DNA of 9,839 bases from CAYTQK01 sp964439745. GTDB lineage: Bacteria > Desulfobacterota > Desulfobacteria > Desulfobacterales > Desulfosudaceae. Below, piece after piece: positions 1 through 5,920 of the stretch (positions are counted from its first letter, which is position 1; each line of letters begins with the position of its first letter). Both the position numbers and the translations under genes were made by a program. The stretch spans positions 1-9,839 of the forward strand of contig CAYTQK010000108.1 in assembly GCA_964439745.1 (NCBI GenBank), given 5' to 3'. The notes beneath the pieces are model-generated. The model made no database searches. It was not told the DNA's origin and was given only the letters and a program-made list of their open reading frames with translations.

Positions 1-83
1 GGACTGCGGGATGGTAGGGAAGAAGCGGGAAGAAGGAACCCGCGCCCGGCCGGTTACAAAGCAAGATAAAGCTGATTCGGAAG

Positions 84-111
84 GACGAGCGGAAGCAGGC
101 GTCCGCTCGTC
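84..111. repeat. Perfect 10-bp inverted repeat with 8-nt loop
   Basis: GACGAGCGGA (84-93) and TCCGCTCGTC (102-111) are exact reverse complements around an 8-nt loop, so either strand could form a stable GC-rich hairpin. There is no T-tract after it on either strand, so it is not a canonical intrinsic terminator. It may be a rho-type 3' end structure of an upstream gene, or a dispersed palindromic element. A single copy cannot decide between these. Confidence 0.6.
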
Positions 112-126
112 GTGATTCCACAACAG

Positions 127-141
127 GGGACACTGCGTCCC
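127..141. repeat. Small inverted repeat GGGAC/GTCCC
   Basis: GGGAC (127-131) and GTCCC (137-141) flank a 5-nt loop, 15 bp after the larger hairpin. Two neighbouring palindromes in non-coding DNA resemble the clustered layout of REP-like intergenic elements. With one example of each in this window that remains a guess. Confidence 0.35.
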
Positions 142-287
142 GGGTATGACCAATCCATAACAGCCGTACTGAAAAATTTTAGGTTGTTGATCCTGTCAGT
201 CCCGCGCTTTGCTGCCATGGTTTTCTTTTCCCAAAGCTGTCGGTTTCGTCGTGGTTGGTTGGGCCCAAGGATAAGGAGAAGACTGCT

Positions 288-1463
288 ATGAAACTGCCAA
301 CAATCATAATGAGCATGGCCGTGCTGACAATGATGCTGACCGTCCCGGCCGGGGCGGCCGCGGAAGAAGGCGTAACCGCCACGGAAATCCATATCGGCCA
401 GACCGGCCCCTTGAGCGGCCCGGCCAGCATCTGGGGCGGCACGGTCAAGGGCGCCGCCTTGCGTTTTCAAATGGCCAATGAGAACGGCGGCATTCATGGC
501 CGCAAAATCGTTCATCACACCTATGATGATGCCTATAATCCGGCCAAGACCAAGGCCGGCGTCAAGCAGCTCCAGGAGAGCATCGGCATGTTCGCCTGGC
601 TGGGCGGGGTGGGCACATCCAACGGGCAGGCGGTGATGGATTATCTGATGGAGCGGCAGATCCCCTGGGTGGGCCCGTTTTCGGGCGCCGATATCTGGCA
701 TACGCCTCCCAAGAAAAATATTTTCGCCCTGTATCCGCCGTATACTTTCGAGGTGAAAGCCCTGTGTGATTACGCCGTAACCCAGGAGGAAAAAAAGCGG
801 ATCGCCATGGTCTACCAGGATGACGGATACGGGCATGACGGCTTGAAAGGAGCCCACCAGGCGCTGAATAAATACCAGATGGACCTGGTGGCCGCCATCC
901 CGGTCGGGCGGGATGATGTGAATTTCGCCCCGGTGGCGGTGAAGCTCCGCCAGGCCAATCCTGATGCCGTGCTGATCTGGATCAGCCCTTTCAGTGCCCT
1001 GCGGTTTTTGAAGGTGGCCCGGCAGGCCGATCTTGACCCGTTATGGATGTCTTCCAGCAGCCTGTCGTCGTGCTCCACCTTTCATGAAATCAGCCAGGGG
1101 CTGGTGGAAGGACTGGTTTCCCTGAATTTTACCACCATGAATGAAGAGATCCTGAACCGGTACAAGGCGGCGCAGCTGCGGCTGGCGCCGCAGGATACCT
1201 GGGATACCACCTATGTGGCCGGCCTATATTTTGCCGATTGCATGGTCGAGGCCCTGCAGCGGTGCGGCCAGAATCTCACCCGCAAGCGGTTTGTCAAAGC
1301 CCTGGAATCGATGCGGGACTATAATCATCTGGGCCCCACAACTTTTTCCTCCTTTGATCCGAACGATCCCCTCTGTCGCCTGGGAACACAGTCCATCCGC
1401 CTGGATCAATGCCGGGAAGGCGGCCAGGTGGAGCACCTGACCGATTGGGTACCCATGAATTGA
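288..1463 (+). CDS. ABC transporter substrate-binding protein, branched-chain amino acid (LivK/Peripla_BP_6) type
   Basis: This 391-residue protein is a periplasmic type-1 binding protein of the kind that captures branched-chain amino acids, amides or related small molecules for a Liv-type ABC importer. Residues 1-25 form a signal peptide: basic start, hydrophobic core rich in Met/Leu/Val, and a small-residue cleavage zone AGAAA before EE. There is no lipobox Cys, so the mature protein should be soluble in the periplasm. The first lobe opens with IHIGQTGPLSGP (residues 35-46), followed by an NGGIHGRKI turn and YDDAYNP, both typical of the family. The ATG at 288 is preferred because AAGGAG (273-278) lies 9 nt upstream; an in-frame TTG at 255 would add 11 residues before the signal peptide. 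No permease or ATPase gene is visible, so it is either an orphan or its partners lie left of the window. The ligand cannot be read from the sequence. Confidence 0.88.
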   Translation: MKLPTIIMSMAVLTMMLTVPAGAAAEEGVTATEIHIGQTGPLSGPASIWGGTVKGAALRFQMANENGGIHGRKIVHHTYDDAYNPAKTKAGVKQLQESIGMFAWLGGVGTSNGQAVMDYLMERQIPWVGPFSGADIWHTPPKKNIFALYPPYTFEVKALCDYAVTQEEKKRIAMVYQDDGYGHDGLKGAHQALNKYQMDLVAAIPVGRDDVNFAPVAVKLRQANPDAVLIWISPFSALRFLKVARQADLDPLWMSSSSLSSCSTFHEISQGLVEGLVSLNFTTMNEEILNRYKAAQLRLAPQDTWDTTYVAGLYFADCMVEALQRCGQNLTRKRFVKALESMRDYNHLGPTTFSSFDPNDPLCRLGTQSIRLDQCREGGQVEHLTDWVPMN

Positions 1464-1642
1464 TGAGGGTTCATGAAAGATTTTTTTGCCGTAAAGCCGT
1501 TACTGCCGCTCCCGGCCTTTTTTCGGCCATGTTTTGTCCACGCCAAAACCATTTTTGTCTTGTATTGGCTGAATTTTATGGTAACATAATTTTTTTTAAG
1601 AAGGCCGGGGCCGTATAAAGGGCGGAGGCGGCTGACGTTTGA

Positions 1643-1670
1643 TTGTATCACGTTGATATGACAATATAAC
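1643..1670 (+). promoter_or_regulatory. Candidate promoter for the small membrane protein gene
   Basis: TTGTAT (1643-1648), a 16-bp spacer and TATAAC (1665-1670) make a reasonable sigma-70-type promoter. Transcription would start near 1677 and leave a short leader of about 19 nt. An imperfect inverted repeat (ATCA-CGT-TGAT at its centre, 1647-1657) lies within the spacer and could be an operator, although this is speculative. A weaker alternative is TTGTCT (1555-1560) with TATGGT (1577-1582). Confidence 0.4.
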
Positions 1671-1695
1671 AGGTTGGAAAAAGGAGGACTTTCTT

Positions 1696-1947
1696 ATGAA
1701 AACCCTGGTAGGTGGCGCCATTGCGTCCGTAATCGGTATTATTTTTCTGGCGGTATGGTTCGGGGCCTTTCTGCAACTTTTGGCCGGCATTATCCCCATT
1801 ATGCTGCTGATGGGCGGCTGTCTGGCCCTGTATCTGGGCTTCGACGAATTAAAGGACACCTGGAAGAATGAAGGAGCGGCCGCGGCCACGGATATGGGGC
1901 AGGGCCCGGAAGCCGAAGAGGAAAAGAAGTCTTCGGATGAAGCCTAA
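1696..1947 (+). CDS. Small two-helix membrane protein, function unknown
   Basis: I do not recognise this 83-residue protein. It has two closely spaced hydrophobic segments, about residues 5-25 and 28-49, joined by a very short turn, which predicts a helical hairpin in the inner membrane. The remaining tail (about 50-83) is hydrophilic and strongly acidic, with runs of Glu plus Lys and Ser, and probably lies in the cytoplasm. An excellent ribosome binding site, AAGGAGG at 1681-1687, sits 8 nt before the ATG, which argues strongly that the gene is translated. It has its own candidate promoter and ends at a clear intrinsic terminator (2013-2041), so it looks like a single-gene transcript. No partner gene suggests a role. 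Confidence 0.75.
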   Translation: MKTLVGGAIASVIGIIFLAVWFGAFLQLLAGIIPIMLLMGGCLALYLGFDELKDTWKNEGAAAATDMGQGPEAEEEKKSSDEA

Positions 1948-2010
1948 GTCCCGCCACGGGCAGGCATTTTTATCCGGGTAAAAACTGGAAACGCTCAAGA
2001 AAAGTGAAAA

Positions 2011-2697
2011 TCAGCCCGCGTCTTTGGCGCGGGCTTTTTTTATGGCGGCCGTGGCCAGTTGATCGGCCTTTTCGTTTTCAATCTGGCCGGCATGGCCTTT
2101 GACCTTGATCAGTTCCAGGTCGGCAAAACCGGCCATGGTTTTTTTGATATCTGCGATCAGTTCCTGGTTCTTGCGGGGTTTCCAGCCCTGGGTCAGAACG
2201 CCGAAGGCGTAACCGCTGTCGGTGAAAATACGGACCGGCTTTTTTTTGTTTTTGATTTCCCGCAACGCCGCCTGGATGGCGGAAAGTTCGGCAATGTTGT
2301 TGGTGGCCTGACCAATATAGCGGGAGATGCTCTTTTCATTTTCCCGGTATATCAGGTGAACGCCGATGCCAGAAGGGCCGGGGTTGCCCGAGGAGGCGCC
2401 GTCGGTGAAGACCAGGATGGCGTCTTCCGGCAGATCCGCCTGGAGCTCCTCCAGGGTGTGATTCTTGTTGACCGGGGCGGCGGGGGTTTTCTGGTTTCTG
2501 GTTTTTTTCTGTTTTTTCAAACGGCTGACTGAAGTGATATTGGTTTCATGCACCCAGTACTCGTAATCCTGATCCAGCTGGTATTTGATCAGCACCTTGC
2601 CGTTTTTCCTGCACGGCTCTCCCCGGTCGTTGACCGCCATCCAGACCTTGTTGTTTTTGAAACCCTTTCGCTTCCAGTCGGCTGGTTGCTGTGTCAC
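2011..2697 (-). CDS. rnhA: Ribonuclease HI with an extra N-terminal domain
   Basis: RNase HI cuts the RNA strand of RNA-DNA hybrids, clearing R-loops and replication primers. The 228-residue protein has its catalytic domain at about 93-222. All four metal-binding acids are visible: D99 in FTDGASSGNPG, E137 in NNIAELSA, D160 in FTDSGYAFG and D212 in NEKADQLA; H202 sits in the VKGHAG loop. The segment after D160 (GVLTQGWKPRKNQELI) is short and lacks the basic protrusion of E. coli RNase HI. Residues 8-57, with VWMAVNDRGEPCRKNGK and YEYWVHETNI, form a domain I do not recognise, joined by a Lys-rich linker (60-80). It does not look like the viroplasmin-type hybrid-binding domain known on other RNases H. 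Translation starts at GTG (2697), supported by GGAGG 7 nt upstream. The gene lies 18 bp after namZ on the same strand, so co-transcription is likely. Confidence 0.9.
   Translation of the reverse strand: MTQQPADWKRKGFKNNKVWMAVNDRGEPCRKNGKVLIKYQLDQDYEYWVHETNITSVSRLKKQKKTRNQKTPAAPVNKNHTLEELQADLPEDAILVFTDGASSGNPGPSGIGVHLIYRENEKSISRYIGQATNNIAELSAIQAALREIKNKKKPVRIFTDSGYAFGVLTQGWKPRKNQELIADIKKTMAGFADLELIKVKGHAGQIENEKADQLATAAIKKARAKDAG
2013..2041 (+). terminator. Intrinsic terminator embedded in the 3' end of rnhA
   Basis: AGCCCGCG (2013-2020) and CGCGGGCT (2028-2035) form a perfect 8-bp stem around a 7-nt loop, followed by T at 2035-2041. The orientation fits rightward transcripts from the small membrane protein gene. 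The element is also the last codons of the opposite-strand rnhA, so the same bases encode its Lys/Ala/Arg-rich C-terminus. Confidence 0.85.
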
Positions 2698-2715
2698 GGA
2701 TCGGCCTCCGGATGA

Positions 2716-3888
2716 TCAGGAGTAAAGGTGGTAGGGGCGACTTTCCGCCTGGAAGCGGGTCCGCTCTTCCGCCCAGCTGGCTGTCAGTGCTGCCACGGAT
2801 TCCATCGCCTCCAGGCGCCTGCGCACGGCGGCATCCCCGAAAATGAGATCAATGGGCAGTTTTTCATACTCATATTCATAGGGCGGCGGCCGCCAGGCGA
2901 AATCATCGGGGTACAATCGCATCACCGCCCGGAGCAGCCGCAGCGAGACGGTCAGGGGACGGTATTGATGCGGATCGGTCGGGTGGATCTGGAATCCCCG
3001 GCAGGGCTGTTCCTGCCACTTGTTCCAGGTCGGTTGGAACACCACCGGCCGCAGGATTACCCCGGGAAGATCGGCCAGTTCTTCAGCCCGGGCCAGTTGG
3101 TACGGGTCGATAAAGGGCGCGCCGAACATTTCAAAGGGCTGGGTGGTACCGCGGCCTTCGGAAACGTTGGTACCTTCCCAGATGACCTGGCCGGGATAGA
3201 CCAGGGCCGATACCGGCGTGGGCAGGTTGGGGGAAGGCGCCACCCAGGGCAGGCCGGTGTCGGTGAAAAAACGGGATCGTTGCCAGTTTCTCATGGGGAC
3301 CACCGTCAGCCGGCAGTTGATACCGAAGCGTTCGTTGAAGAGCCGGGCCAGCTCGCCGACGGTCAGGCCGTGCCGCAGGGGAATGGGGTAGCGGCCGACA
3401 AAGGAGGCGTACTCCGGGACCACCAGATTGCCTTCCACGGTTTCCCCGTTGACGGGGTTGGGGCGGTCCAGGACCACCACCGGCAGGTCCCGCCGGGCGG
3501 CCGCTTCCAGGCAGTAGGCCATGGTATAGATAAAGGTGTATACCCGGGTGCCCACGTCCTGGAGATCGATGATCAGGGTGTCGATATCGTCCAGCATGGT
3601 CCCGGTGGGTTGGCGCGTTTCACCATACAGGCTGTAGACCGGCAGTCCGAGTACCGGATCGACCGTGTCCGCCGAGGGAATCATGTTGTCCTGCTTGTCC
3701 GCGAAAAACCCGTGCTGGGGCGAAAGCAGAGTGGTCAGCCGGCCGGGGAATATGTCATTGATCCGCCAGGCGGTATGCCGCAGGCGCCCGTCCACCGAGG
3801 CGGGATTGGCCAGCAGCCCCAGCCGTTTTCCCAGGGGCCATTGACGCGGGTCTTCGGCCAGTCGTTCTATGCCTGTCCGGGTGCGCAT
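2716..3888 (-). CDS. namZ: NamZ-like exo-beta-N-acetylmuramidase (DUF1343, GH171 family)
   Basis: This 390-residue protein belongs to the DUF1343 family. Its characterised member, B. subtilis NamZ (YbbC), removes MurNAc from the non-reducing end of peptidoglycan fragments. Signature stretches run the full length: LLSPQHGFFADKQDN (54-68), SLYGE (86-90), DLQDVGTRVYTFIYTM (108-123), DRPNPVNG (141-148), VGRYPIPLRHGLTVGEL (164-180), APSPNLPTP (217-225), WEGTNVSEGRGTTQPFE (237-253) and LPIDLIFGD near residue 344. E90 is a candidate catalytic acid, an inference from family conservation. There is no signal peptide or hydrophobic start, so the enzyme should be cytoplasmic and act on imported muropeptides; some relatives are secreted instead. 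The ATG at 3888 has no clear Shine-Dalgarno, but no ATG, GTG or TTG lies upstream before an in-frame stop at 3943-3945. The gene is first in the leftward pair with rnhA. Confidence 0.85.
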   Translation of the reverse strand: MRTRTGIERLAEDPRQWPLGKRLGLLANPASVDGRLRHTAWRINDIFPGRLTTLLSPQHGFFADKQDNMIPSADTVDPVLGLPVYSLYGETRQPTGTMLDDIDTLIIDLQDVGTRVYTFIYTMAYCLEAAARRDLPVVVLDRPNPVNGETVEGNLVVPEYASFVGRYPIPLRHGLTVGELARLFNERFGINCRLTVVPMRNWQRSRFFTDTGLPWVAPSPNLPTPVSALVYPGQVIWEGTNVSEGRGTTQPFEMFGAPFIDPYQLARAEELADLPGVILRPVVFQPTWNKWQEQPCRGFQIHPTDPHQYRPLTVSLRLLRAVMRLYPDDFAWRPPPYEYEYEKLPIDLIFGDAAVRRRLEAMESVAALTASWAEERTRFQAESRPYHLYS

Positions 3889-3920
3889 GAATCGGATATC
3901 GTTGTTGCCGGATAAAACAG

Positions 3921-3949
3921 TTGAAACCTGTTTTGCTTGCGATTATAGT
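3921..3949 (+). promoter_or_regulatory. Sigma-70-type promoter for hisC-cmk
   Basis: TTGAAA (3921-3926), a 17-bp spacer and TATAGT (3944-3949) are close to consensus. The start point would be near 3956, leaving a leader of about 115 nt before hisC. This is one of the best-looking promoters in the window. Confidence 0.65.
3942..3947 (-). promoter_or_regulatory. Candidate -10 element for namZ-rnhA
   Basis: Read leftward, 3942-3947 is a consensus TATAAT, which would start transcription near 3935 and give a leader of about 47 nt. No good -35 lies at the right distance; the best options around 3964-3971 match poorly. An activator or a weak promoter is possible. The element overlaps the rightward -10 at 3944-3949. 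Confidence 0.4.
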
Positions 3950-4018
3950 TTATTGTTGATTTACCACAGCCCGGGTTAAAAAGGTAGAAAAAAATCAAGG
4001 TTTCCCGGAAGCAGCACG

Positions 4019-4046
4019 GGGTCTGCCCGGCCTGCCGCCGGGACCC
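4019..4046 (+). promoter_or_regulatory. Leader hairpin upstream of hisC
   Basis: CCCGGC (4026-4031) pairs with GCCGGG (4037-4042) across a 5-nt loop. GGGT (4019-4022) can then pair with ACCC (4043-4046) after a 3-nt bulge. The GC-rich structure ends 14 nt before the weak ribosome binding site AAAGG (4061-4065). It is followed by A-rich rather than T-rich sequence, so it is not a terminator. It might affect translation or mRNA stability; no His-codon leader peptide is apparent. Confidence 0.4.
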
Positions 4047-4070
4047 TGCCAAAAACAAAAAAAGGTCATC

Positions 4071-5159
4071 ATGGAATTTATCCCTCCTGAATTTATCAAG
4101 TCGGTCCAGCCGTATGCGCCGGGCAAGCCCATCGAAGAGCTGAAACGGGAGTACGGCCTTGACGATGTCATCAAGCTGGCCTCCAATGAAAATCCCCTGG
4201 GCCCTTCCCCGCTGGCGCTGCAGGCGATTGGGCAATCGCTGGGCTCCCTCCACCGGTATCCCGACGGCAGCGGCTATTACCTGGTCCGGAAACTGGCTGA
4301 TATCCTCAACGTTGCCCCGGGCAATATCGTCCTGGGCAACGGTTCTGACGAGATCATCGGCATGCTTGCGCGGGTCCTGCTGCGTCCCGGCGAAGAGGTC
4401 ATCATGAACGACCCCTCCTTTTCCATGTACGCCATCATGACCCGGCTGTCCGAGGCCGTTCCCGTCCAGGTGCCGCTGGCTGACAAGGCGGTCGATCTGG
4501 AAGCGATCACAGCGGCGGTGACGCCGCGGACCCGGCTGGTTTTTCTGACCAATCCGCACAATCCCACCGGCAGCGCCTTTACCGGCGCGGAGCTGGAAAA
4601 ATTTCTGGCCGCCGTGCCGGAAACGGTGACGATCGTCATGGACGAGGCCTATGTCGAGTTTGCCCGCAAGGGCCAATGCGCCGACAGTCGTCGCTTTTTT
4701 GACGACCGGCGGCTGCTGGTGACCCTGCGGACTTTTTCCAAGGCATACGGCCTGGCCGGTCTGCGGGTGGGCTACGGCATCATGCCGGCCGAGCTGGCCG
4801 ACCTGCTCAACCGGGTCCGGCAGCCGTTTAACGTCAACTCGCTGGCCCAGGCGGCGGCCCTGGCCGCGCTGGACGATACGGAATTTCTGGACCGGACCCG
4901 CCGGACCGTACACGAGGGACTGGCCTACCTGGCCGCGGCCATGACGGACATGGGCCTGACCTGTTTTCCCACCCAGGCCAATTTCATGCTGGTCGACGTC
5001 CAGACCGAGGCTGACGGTGTTTTTGAAAAGCTCCTGGGAAAAGGGGTGATTGTCCGTTCCATGGTCTCCTATGGTTATCCCACCTGCCTCCGGATCACCG
5101 CCGGCCTGCCCGGGGAAAACGAACGTTTCGTGGAGACGTTGCGAAAGGTGATGTCGTGA
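4071..5159 (+). CDS. hisC: Histidinol-phosphate aminotransferase
   Basis: HisC is a PLP enzyme that converts imidazole-acetol phosphate and glutamate to histidinol phosphate in histidine biosynthesis; relatives also act on aromatic amino acids. The 362-residue length is normal for this fold-type I class. Visible landmarks are SNENPLGPSP (38-47), GNGSDEII (89-96), NPHNPTGS (161-168), DEAYVEF (191-197) with D191 contacting the cofactor ring, TFSKAYGLAGLRVGYG (221-236) with the Schiff-base lysine K224, and LRITAG (340-345) whose arginine R341 should bind the substrate. The ATG at 4071 has a modest Shine-Dalgarno, AAAGG at 4061-4065. The stop overlaps the GTG of cmk. No other his gene is in the window, so hisC lies outside any his operon here and travels with cmk. 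Confidence 0.93.
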   Translation: MEFIPPEFIKSVQPYAPGKPIEELKREYGLDDVIKLASNENPLGPSPLALQAIGQSLGSLHRYPDGSGYYLVRKLADILNVAPGNIVLGNGSDEIIGMLARVLLRPGEEVIMNDPSFSMYAIMTRLSEAVPVQVPLADKAVDLEAITAAVTPRTRLVFLTNPHNPTGSAFTGAELEKFLAAVPETVTIVMDEAYVEFARKGQCADSRRFFDDRRLLVTLRTFSKAYGLAGLRVGYGIMPAELADLLNRVRQPFNVNSLAQAAALAALDDTEFLDRTRRTVHEGLAYLAAAMTDMGLTCFPTQANFMLVDVQTEADGVFEKLLGKGVIVRSMVSYGYPTCLRITAGLPGENERFVETLRKVMS

Positions 5160-5815
5160 AAGATCTGCTGATTACCATCGACGGCCCGGCCGGGGCCGGG
5201 AAAACCACTGTCAGCCGCGAACTGGCCCGGCAGCTCAACTATCGGTACGTGGATACCGGCGCCCTTTACCGGGGAGTGGCCCTGGCCGCGCTCCAGGCGG
5301 GGGTGGAAGCCGCCGACGACGAGGGCCTGGCCGCCGTGTGTGCCGGCCTGGAGCTGCGTTTCGTGGTTGCCGGTGACGGCACCCGGCTGCTGGCCAACGG
5401 GGTCGATATCAGCGACCGCATCCGAACCCCCGAAATCAGCATGATGGCCTCGACGGTTTCAGCCCGGCCGCTGGTCCGGAAGTTTCTGCTGGGCCTGCAG
5501 CGGCGCCTGGGGGAAGAAAAACGGGCGGTCTTTGAAGGGCGGGACATGGGGACGGTGGTGTTTCCCGACGCCGAGGCGAAATTTTTCCTGGATGCCTCCG
5601 TTGCCGAACGGGCCCGCCGCCGGTATGCCGAATTGCCGGAAGACAGTCAGACCCTGGAGGAAGTCACGGCTGACATAATCCGCCGGGATGACCAGGACCG
5701 CAATCGGGCCCAGGCACCGCTGAAACCGGCCGCTGACGCCGTCTGCATCGACTCCACTGACAAGTCTGTGGAAACGGTGGTCGGCGAGATGCTCACCCAC
5801 ATCCGGACAATTTAA
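5156..5815 (+). CDS. cmk: Cytidylate kinase
   Basis: Cmk phosphorylates CMP and dCMP with ATP, feeding CTP and dCTP pools in the cytoplasm. The 219-residue protein has the usual bacterial length. The P-loop GPAGAGKT is at residues 10-17, the VDTGALYRG substrate-binding segment at 32-40, FEGRDMGTVVFPDA at 126-139, and the lid-like RRDDQDRNRAQAPLKPA at 176-192. Translation begins at GTG 5156, whose last bases overlap the TGA of hisC (5157-5159). AAAGG at 5144-5148 lies 7 nt upstream inside hisC, so the two are probably translationally coupled. rpsA follows after 105 bp, matching the cmk-rpsA order common in proteobacteria. Confidence 0.95.
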   Translation: MKDLLITIDGPAGAGKTTVSRELARQLNYRYVDTGALYRGVALAALQAGVEAADDEGLAAVCAGLELRFVVAGDGTRLLANGVDISDRIRTPEISMMASTVSARPLVRKFLLGLQRRLGEEKRAVFEGRDMGTVVFPDAEAKFFLDASVAERARRRYAELPEDSQTLEEVTADIIRRDDQDRNRAQAPLKPAADAVCIDSTDKSVETVVGEMLTHIRTI

Positions 5816-5840
5816 ACAGGATATTTTTTTTATTTGATTT

Positions 5841-5870
5841 TTGTATTTATAGTTGGTAGTCTGCTAAAAT
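5841..5870 (+). promoter_or_regulatory. Extended -10 promoter for rpsA
   Basis: TAAAAT (5865-5870) is preceded by TGC (5862-5864), an extended -10, with TTGTAT (5841-5846) 18 bp upstream of the -10. The region 5816-5920 is very AT-rich and has no terminator hairpin after cmk, so rpsA probably receives both its own transcripts and read-through from hisC-cmk. The leader of about 44 nt carries AAGGGGG (5904-5910), then a run of eight T directly before the AAATG start. Confidence 0.55.
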
Positions 5871-5920
5871 TATTTTCGCTGTAACAGGCGGATAAAATAA
5901 ACTAAGGGGGTTTTTTTTAA

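Larger units (their letters stand above)
1..287. other. Left-edge stretch without a convincing gene
   Basis: No reading frame here looks like a protein family I recognise. One frame is open from position 2 to a stop at 110-112 and another from position 1 to a stop at 67-69. Either could be the tail of an upstream gene cut by the window edge, but both are low-complexity Arg/Gly/Glu-rich and unconvincing. What can be seen are two inverted repeats (84-111 and 127-141) and the ribosome binding site of the next gene, AAGGAG at 273-278. I could not identify a good promoter for the binding-protein gene. Confidence 0.5.

Noticed and set aside
54..857. 267-codon minus-strand frame over the start of the binding-protein gene
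   Set aside because: It is antisense to a gene with a clear signal peptide and ribosome binding site; no conserved motif is visible.
1506..1530. Possible terminator after the binding-protein gene (GGCC, T-run, GGCC)
   Set aside because: The stem is only 4 bp, its loop is the T-run itself, and no T-tract follows.
1409..1618. Small plus-strand frame overlapping the end of the binding-protein gene
   Set aside because: It starts inside the upstream gene without a Shine-Dalgarno, and its out-of-frame Arg/Gly/Pro-rich start looks like frame-shifted coding sequence.
2728..3915. 395-codon open frame on the plus strand across namZ
   Set aside because: It is antisense to a well-supported DUF1343 gene; the protein is Gly/Gln/His-rich with no recognisable domain.
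3867..4913. 348-codon minus-strand frame across hisC and the divergent promoter region
   Set aside because: It is a shadow of hisC that would also run through the promoters and the start of namZ; no domain is visible.
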